DNA from: Sequoia sempervirens
Lineage: Eukaryota; Streptophyta; Pinopsida; Cupressales; Cupressaceae
Direction: 5' to 3'
DNA: 64,000 bases
Assembly: GCA_007258455.2 (NCBI GenBank)
Contig: VDFB02262652.1
Location: forward strand, 1 to 64,000
Shown here: piece by piece, positions 57,671 to 64,000 of the stretch
Numbering within the stretch: position 1 is the first letter of the stretch
How the letters are laid out: the number at the start of each line of letters is the position of its first letter
Position numbers and translations under genes: made by a program
The notes under the pieces: generated by a model
What the model saw: the letters and a program-made list of their open reading frames with translations, nothing else
The model's database searches: none
What the model was told of the DNA's origin: nothing

Positions 57671-59590
57671 TTAGACCAGCATTGTTGATGACAATGTCAT
57701 TCTAGCCAAACCATACTGCTTCAGCTCAGAATTAGATAGATCAAAACCCCTCCCCTACCACTTTTTAACAAGTGTAGATTGTAGGAGACAGTTAGCCATC
57801 CTTGGGACGATTGGGGAACATCTGGGTGTCCCCTAGCCATCTCCTAATGTTTGCTGTCATTTCCTATTTAGTTTTTGCCATTTCTGAAACTTTTCCTAAC
57901 AGTTATGGGGGTTGGGGATGGTGAGCAGACTTTTCCAAGCTATCACCGCATCCCTGAAACATTTCCATTGGGGGATAGGGTCAAAAAATATAGGGGAGGC
58001 ATACCCTGGGTATATAGTAAAATTATTGGAAACATATGCACAGTAAATATATTTCTTGAAATGAAAAAGCATGTTCGTGAAATTTTTAACATCAATTTGA
58101 TTATGCTTTTCTTTCGTTTTCCATGTAACAGAAGCTATCATGTCAATGTTACAGTTGTGGAGAAAATATGTGGCATTTTCAAGGCCTGCATCAAACATGT
58201 CTCTAAATTGCCAAATGTAGGGTGATCAGAACTTTGAATTTTATAGAACTACTGAAAGGCTTGTGCACAGGAAACATCCCCTTAATTTTAATGTTAAAGT
58301 CAGTATTGGATGGACAGGGGCATTACATCATACAACTAGGGAGAGTGTCAAAGGGTAACTAGCGAATGGGGTGAACACATGAGGGGTGTGAACTATTGAA
58401 GTTTGCAGTATGCGCGTATCCTAGAGGTAGGTGCATGAGGGCTTATTGGTGCTCCAAGCTTACAAATTGTGGTTCTAGAAGATTTTCTAAAGATGACTCC
58501 AAGGGAATGTCAACTCAAAAATTAGGCAAGTTTCACGATTAAACCATAGGTGGAATTAGCCCTTAACAAGATGGGGTAACTCTTCTACACTTCTAGCTCT
58601 GCAAAACAAGGAGGGTAATCCTAAAAGATCTTACAAGATAATTAAAGAAAAAAGAACAATAATGCTTGCAACTATACCCTATGCATAAGATAATCAAAAA
58701 TATTCATCACTAATTACTCTTCACACTAGTTTGCACTGATTTGCAGTAAAAGAATCTTTAATAGCAGATTTACAAATCAGCCATGCAAAGCTCTATCATA
58801 TGTATATCTCACATGAAACCCACAAATGATTTGTTCTTTATAATTTATTCTTTATAATCTCCTAGAGCTAGCTACGGACTAGTAAAACATAATTTACACA
58901 TGGGCAAAGATGTTTCAGTTACAAGCGTGATCAGTTGCCAAGTTCAAACTGATGCTTTCAGCCATTGCTGACAGGGTTCAATACCCATAGAATATATAAA
59001 GAAATATGTAAATCCTTAACTTAAATATCATATGTAAATATATTTCCACTAAATGACCTTGAATTTGTTTTGCTGTCCCATCAGTCTAGCTGCATTTCAC
59101 TTTGCTTGCAATATGTCACTGGCTCTAAGTCAAATGCATGCCATTGGCATGATTCGTGTTGCCTCTCAACTCAACCAAATGAACATCAGTTCCCTTAATC
59201 CTTAATCAGGGAACTCATCTCATTGTTCTGCTCCTTGAGCTCTTCAATAAACTCTTGTGGGCTCCTGGGATCAGAAAGGATTGAGAGTGGAGAACCAATA
59301 GGCTCAAAAGCATTAAAGAATGTATCTGAAATCATTTTGCAGCTTTCATTTGACACCATCTTTTCTGCAGATAATACTTCAACTCTTTAGCTCAAACTTT
59401 GGAAAGAACACTTCTAGATACACCTTCTAACTATCTTGCTCCTTTAAATAGACTTCATAGCTAGCAAGATCAATACCTTTATGGGAATTTGCAATGCATA
59501 CAGTTTTGAGTTGGTCAACATATCTTCAAGTATCATGGTATTACTAACTAACAATGTGACTTTGCCTACTTGAGACATCCATTTGGCCTT
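57671..59590. other. Intergenic DNA, no gene recognised
   Basis: Just beyond the VIT fragment the minus strand reads NDIVINNAGL (about 57680-57715), which resembles a short-chain dehydrogenase motif but is isolated and between stops. The open frames at 57875-58225 overlap on both strands and show no domain. Confidence 0.4.
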
Positions 59591-59599
59591 TCCTTGATG

Positions 59600-61429
59600 C
59601 CTGCAATTGATTCTACTATTACCTTGTACTTATCCAAGTTAGTGTGAAAGAAACAATTTTATTCCAGATGACATCTGCAGCATTTGTAATACAATCTACC
59701 CTCTTCTTAAATGATCTTCTAAAGTTAGTTCTAAATTGGGCCTTCAACATAGTAACCTGATCATTGGCCTGATCCTTCCCACCCTTGTACTTGGCCACTA
59801 GATTTTGCAATTCATTTATTATCCTTTGCATCTCATTACTTGGTGCTTCACCAAAAGTTCATAAAGATGTTTGTTGGCGTTTAAATTCCCACCTTTGGAA
59901 TGCGGATTTGAAACGGACAGCTATGCACAGATAAACTGCTCTTCAAATTAGGAGGGGAAGCTCCCTCTTGCTGATGGTATGAAAAAAAGTGAATTAAAAC
60001 TAATTCGCCTATGTTTTTGATTCAGCTAGAGCACAAGGTTTATTAAATACAAACGCGCAGCTGAGATTTTCTATTTTAAGAATTCCAACTACGACTAACT
60101 TAAGCTAAAGACATTTCTAATATCTCAAGTAATACGCAAAGCAAGAGAAATTAGAAATGAACAAAGTTGATTCTCTAACAAAAGGCTTAAGAGAACTCTT
60201 TCTCAACATACATCTACACACTTCAATGTAAGCTAAAATTAAAATCACAAAAGCATAACACAATGAACGGAAATCTGAGACGTTACACCAAGGCAAGGGA
60301 GGCTCATGATTTTATTTCTCAAACTTTTGGAACAAAATTAACTAAACATATGCCTAGAACAAGAGCTTGCAGCTAAAGAGGCTTGCAAAACTTGTTCTTA
60401 TGCAAAAGGAACAGCAATTACAATAGCTACTTGTTGGCTAAAAGAGACTCAACAATTCGCTATCATAAACATAAATGAACAACACTAAATAACAAATAGA
60501 AGGCACTTAGGCTCAGCGTTTTGTTATCACTAGCATGGTTAAAGAAAACTAATGAGGAAAGGCTCTTATTTATAGGCAAGCAGAGGAGTAGGGAACCCTA
60601 AAATCTCCTTGCTTTTACAATCTAGGGCTTGCTCTGCAAGCAAACTTTATTTCTAAATCTAGAAAGAAGATAACATCTAACACCTAAGAAAGCAGGAAAT
60701 GCCAACTATTACAATTTATCTTCTTTCTCTTCTTCAAAGAATGGATCAGAATTGTTCCAAGAATAGAAAGAAAGCGGAAAGAAAGCTTCTAGAAAAAAAG
60801 CTGCTTTAAATCTCAATGACGTACGCTAAAAAGCAAGAAACTATGTCCCAATCAAGTGCATCTATACCATCAATAGCAAAGTTGCGCTTTTCCAAGATTT
60901 CTTCACCATCTGCAATTGATCTCAAGAAATCTTCAACCTCATTGGCTGCTTTCTCGAACTTTGCTGACATCATGGAAATGTGACTTGGCAAAGTCTTATG
61001 TTTTCCTTTCACCCACTTCAATGCAATCTTCTCACTATATTTGTCCTTGTGCATCTCCCATATCCTCTCACGTTCACCCTTAGAGATAGTGACACTTTCA
61101 GGCCAAGGAGGAATGGAAAAGCATTTCTCGATCATGTTGGGTTTCAGACTGCAAATCAATCTACCATTAACTGACTGAATCTCCCTTGTAGCTGGATTGT
61201 AATGCTTGGTGCAAGCGATTATGAACTCGAGGCTCTAAATCAAAATAGGAATAGACGCTACTGCGAAGAGTCCAGAGTGTCCCAAGTTTTTGATTGAAGT
61301 GTCGCCTGCGCTCTTCAAAGCACGTAGATCAAACACCGGCTTGATGTGATGCAAGTCCGTCTCAGCTGTTTTGATGAAATCATGGTAGAGAGCTGATTTG
61401 GTCTTGAAATCATTGGAAGTGTACTTCAT
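59600..61429 (-). pseudogene. Retroelement-associated ORF of unknown function, interrupted
   Basis: On the minus strand, one frame opens at 61429 (MKYTSNDFKTK), meets a single TAG near 61236, and continues in the same frame to 60806. It reads YNPATREIQSVNG, then CFSIPPWPESVTISKGE, then ALKWVKGKHKTLP, about 207 codons in total. A further piece at 59619-59831 (MQRIINELQNLVAKYKGG, coiled-coil-like) and degenerate frames below 59600 look like its continuation. The DNA between, with a TATA promoter at 60567-60575, looks like an LTR lying inside the gene. I do not recognise the domain. It may be a Gag-like or accessory protein of a Tat-type element whose leader repeats lie at 61558-63500. Confidence 0.4.
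60560..60612 (-). promoter_or_regulatory. LTR-type TATA promoter, second copy
   Basis: The minus strand has CTATAAATAAGAGCC (TATA core 60567-60575) after GGGTTCCCTACTCCTCTG. It closely matches the promoter at 6577-6625, so related LTRs are present at both ends of the window. Confidence 0.6.
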
Positions 61430-61557
61430 TTCGAAAACCTTGAAGAATGATTGTAAACTTGCCTAAGGTTTAGACAAGTTTTGAACAACTTACTATTTTT
61501 AAAATGCTGGTTTTTCTTCCTTCAATGGACAATTTTTTTGGAAATTTTCCTGAGATA

Positions 61558-62045
61558 TGGGTTTTGCTTAGAATTTCGTTGCAAGACAACCCAGATCGTC
61601 CGTTTTTGAAATTTTTGAACTTAGACTGAAAAAGCAGCAAACCTCAATTTCTTCAATTTTTAACTGAAAAAGCTAGCGCCTGGGTTTTGTTCAGAATACA
61701 ATTAGAAATGGACCCAATTGATCAGATTTGAAAAATATTGATGGCTGATTGAAAAAGCAGCCAACCCTAGAATCTGAAATTTTCTTGAAAAAAGTTGTGA
61801 TATGGGTTTTCTTTAGAAGGCTATTTTGAGAGGACTCAAATGATCAAAATTTGAACACACTGAGGATTTCACTGACATGCAAATAAAAAGCAGCTGCTGC
61901 AACTTGATGAATTTCTTGAGAAATTCTTTAGAAGAATGAGATGAGCAGACCCAGAAGGCTCAAATTTAAAATTTTTGATCTTCTCCTTCAAAAATTTGAT
62001 GTTCTGAATGAAAAAACTCAAAAAAACAAGGTCTTATGTTGCTGG
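61558..62045. repeat. Tandem array with 122-bp period
   Basis: Units begin near 61558, 61681, 61803 and 61919, each with TGGGTTTT or a variant, a CTTAGAA/TTTAGAA block, a (GA)CCCA(GA) block, a TGATCA-like block, then GAAAAAGCAGC. They are diverged but colinear. A further unit-like segment (TGGGTTTTTGTAGATTAGG...CAGACCCAGATCATCAGATTT) lies at about 63905-63960, beyond the 230-bp array. Confidence 0.7.
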
Positions 62046-62329
62046 TCTGAAAATTACTTTTGAAAATCAGCAACTCTGAGCTTTTGAATCTTGGAATAAC
62101 ACTTTAAATTTGTTGCTCTACTTTCTCTTTTGGACGCCACCTGCAAAAATAATGAAAATTACATGAAAGAGAGGTGTTAAATAGACTTAGGGTTTTGAAA
62201 TAGGTTTGCTTTCTTTTGCTTTAATCTTCAAAACCCTAAAATCAGCTGGTACAATGAACTTGGGCATTCTCTTCATCTTACAATTTTTTGAAACTTTGAA
62301 ATTTGGCTAAGGCATGGCAAGTTGGGCAC

Positions 62330-63520
62330 CCTTCTTGGCTAGTGGCGCCAACTTTTCCCAAAGTTAGTCATTTTTTTGGAGATTTTCAACTGTTCACCAT
62401 TTTGAGACTCTACTTTGACCGTGATCTCCGGCTTCCAGATTGATCCGATGAGTGAGCTGGATGATTCGTCACATAGCCTGACTAATCCTGAGAAGATTGT
62501 TCTGGAGGCGTCTCTGGCTAAAAACTTTGTTTTGACCTTTAAATTCATGGGAGCCTATTTCCTCCAGGGGCACCCATTTTGTCCAGAGTTAGCCATTTTT
62601 GCATGATTTTCAAGCTCTCCATTTCCCTTTGATCTTCTAATGAAATCTTGATTCTGAAAGCTACGCTGATCAAATTGACTAACTGTCTGCTTCGCTGGAT
62701 AGCTTGGCTGAGTTTGACGAGACGATCTTGGAGGCTGCGTCGGCAAATTCTAACATCTTAGACCTCAAAAGTTTGGCCGCCCTCCTTCACTAGGGGCGCC
62801 CAACTTCACCAGTGTTAGCCATTTTTGGAGTTTTCTTCTCTGCTTTCAACTTCGGCTCTTGCCAGACCCTCTGTTTCGCCTGCTGCATTTGGTGACTGCC
62901 AACTCCGTTTGACGTGCTAAAGATCTCGCTGGAAAGCTTGATGGATTTCGAAGAAATCACGTTGAAGGTTTCATTGGAAAATTCATTTGTTTGGACACTC
63001 AAAAACTTGGGCGCCTATCTCCTTTAGGGGCGCCCATTTGCTCTAGACTTAACCATTTTCTTCTGATTTTCATCTTCAAATTTTGAACCTTCATTTTATA
63101 CCTTCATCTCGATCTAGATTTGCTAGAGACTGACCAATCTAGTGTTCTAACAAAGACACCCGTTGCAAAGCTGTCTGAATTCCAGAGAGATTGAGCACTT
63201 TTGCAAACCCTAACTGCTGGATTAGGCCCCTCAAAAAGCTAGGCGCCCCTAGGCACCTAGGGCGCCCAAAGTTCCTAGACTTAGAAACTTTTCAAACATT
63301 TCCAAGATTTTCATTCTGCATCCTGTTTGAAAACTCTATGTTTGATCTCGAATCCCGGACGACTGGATGATCCAATGACTGCACTATCGGACTCGCTACG
63401 GAGCTGGGGAGAAACTAAACAACTTTGACTAGGGGCCCAAACCCTAATTCCATCATTTGATGCCCTAAAAAGATGAGCGCCTATTCTCTCCTGAGGCGCC
63501 CATGTCAAGCAGACTTAGTC
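62330..63520. repeat. Tandem array with 225-234 bp period and GGCGCC hairpins
   Basis: Six diverged units. The GGCGCC-type core (GGCACC in the second) falls at 62344, 62569, 62795, 63029, 63261 and 63495. After it comes CAACTT or CATTT, then (G/A)(A/G)(A/C)TTAG(C/T)CA(T/A)TTTT. Most cores are preceded about 10-15 bp earlier by a complementary GGGCGCC or variant (e.g. GGGCGCCTATCTCC...GGGGCGCCCA), so each unit can form a short hairpin. Both strands have only chance ORFs. Confidence 0.82.
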
Positions 63521-64000
63521 AATTTTAGGCAGATTTCACCTTCTTTCCTCGTTCTTCATGCATGCTCACCAACTCAACTTCTGCTCAGTGCTTGAGTGTT
63601 GAATCTAATGCCTGGCAGCTAATTGACCTCCAATGATGACTTCGGAGCTCCTGAAATGCTTCTGAAAAAGCAGAATAGACCCACTAGGGCAAAATTGATC
63701 TTTTTGAGATTCTAACTGAACCAGCCTGATATGGACATATTTTGAGCCAATCAAAATCAGTTTGGACCCTAGCAAGCAAACTTTCTATTTTTAGAAAGTT
63801 TTGCCAATATCTGTTTCGAAAGAAACCCAAAAAAAGTTACTATTTTTAGAAAATTTCTAAAAATAGCAATTTCCTAAAAAATAGGGATGAAAAACTGAGA
63901 TCTGGGTTTTTGTAGATTAGGTCACTCTGAGCAGACCCAGATCATCAGATTTTGGAAATTTTGAGTTTTTTACCCCTCATGCAAGACATGCACACCCAAA
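63521..64000. other. End of window, repeat-like non-coding DNA
   Basis: It contains short AAAATAG/CTATTTTT-rich inverted segments at about 63780-63880 and one more unit of the 122-bp family near 63905-63960. No coding region is seen. Confidence 0.45.

Noticed and set aside
62339..63508. Several 63-70 codon ORFs
   Set aside because: They recur with the 230-bp tandem repeat and share no conserved frame.
1..64000. CRISPR array, bacterial operons or viral genome
   Set aside because: All repeats are tandem or dispersed transposon repeats without unique spacers of fixed length. Introns and plant element families show this is plant nuclear DNA.

Overview
The window looks like nuclear DNA from a seed plant with a large, repeat-rich genome, most likely a gymnosperm. 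The sequence shows AT-rich intergenic DNA, GT-AG introns, several plant retroelement lineages, and one recognisable plastid-lipid enzyme gene whose exons are spread among old transposons. The species cannot be named from this.

Layout. 1-2962: no host gene seen; short AT-rich tandem repeats and a duplicated exon-like module. 2960-7353: minus-strand Ty3-type element fragment (Gag, protease, RNase H, no reverse transcriptase between them) with a leader or LTR-like region. 7354-10690: nothing recognised. 10700-13297: decayed CACTA (tnp2) transposase, minus strand. 13795-20535: 5' half of a Tat/Ogre-like Ty3 element on the minus strand: LTR, primer-binding site, a 2.5-kb leader with two arrays of about 20-bp repeats, and a broken gag cut off just before the protease. 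20795-27367: a complete but inactivated L1-type LINE, minus strand, with a 13-bp target-site duplication. 27381-29442: AT-rich, no gene. 29443-30171: copia-type LTR. 30741-35225: the last eight exons of SQD2 (sulfolipid synthase), minus strand. 36335-37075: a second copia-type LTR, abutting a nearly complete Ty3 chromovirus (37076-45685) with both LTRs. 45686-49600: two tRNA-derived SINE copies and a copia reverse transcriptase remnant. 49621-53061: an apparently intact hAT transposon with terminal inverted repeats, an 8-bp target-site duplication and an uninterrupted 664-aa transposase. 53070-57330: LTR-like, AT-rich DNA. 57330-57670: vacuolar-iron-transporter pseudogene fragment. 59600-64000: another Ty3-like element piece with an unrecognised ORF, an LTR-type promoter and two families of tandem repeats.

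How it fits together. The only host gene with clear function is SQD2. Its upstream exons were not found between 35226 and 64000. If the gene is whole, the intron upstream of 35225 exceeds 28 kb and holds the chromovirus, the hAT element and the rest. Otherwise SQD2 is truncated here. Everything else is transposon biology: nested insertions, decay by stops and frameshifts, and tandem-repeat growth in retroelement leaders.
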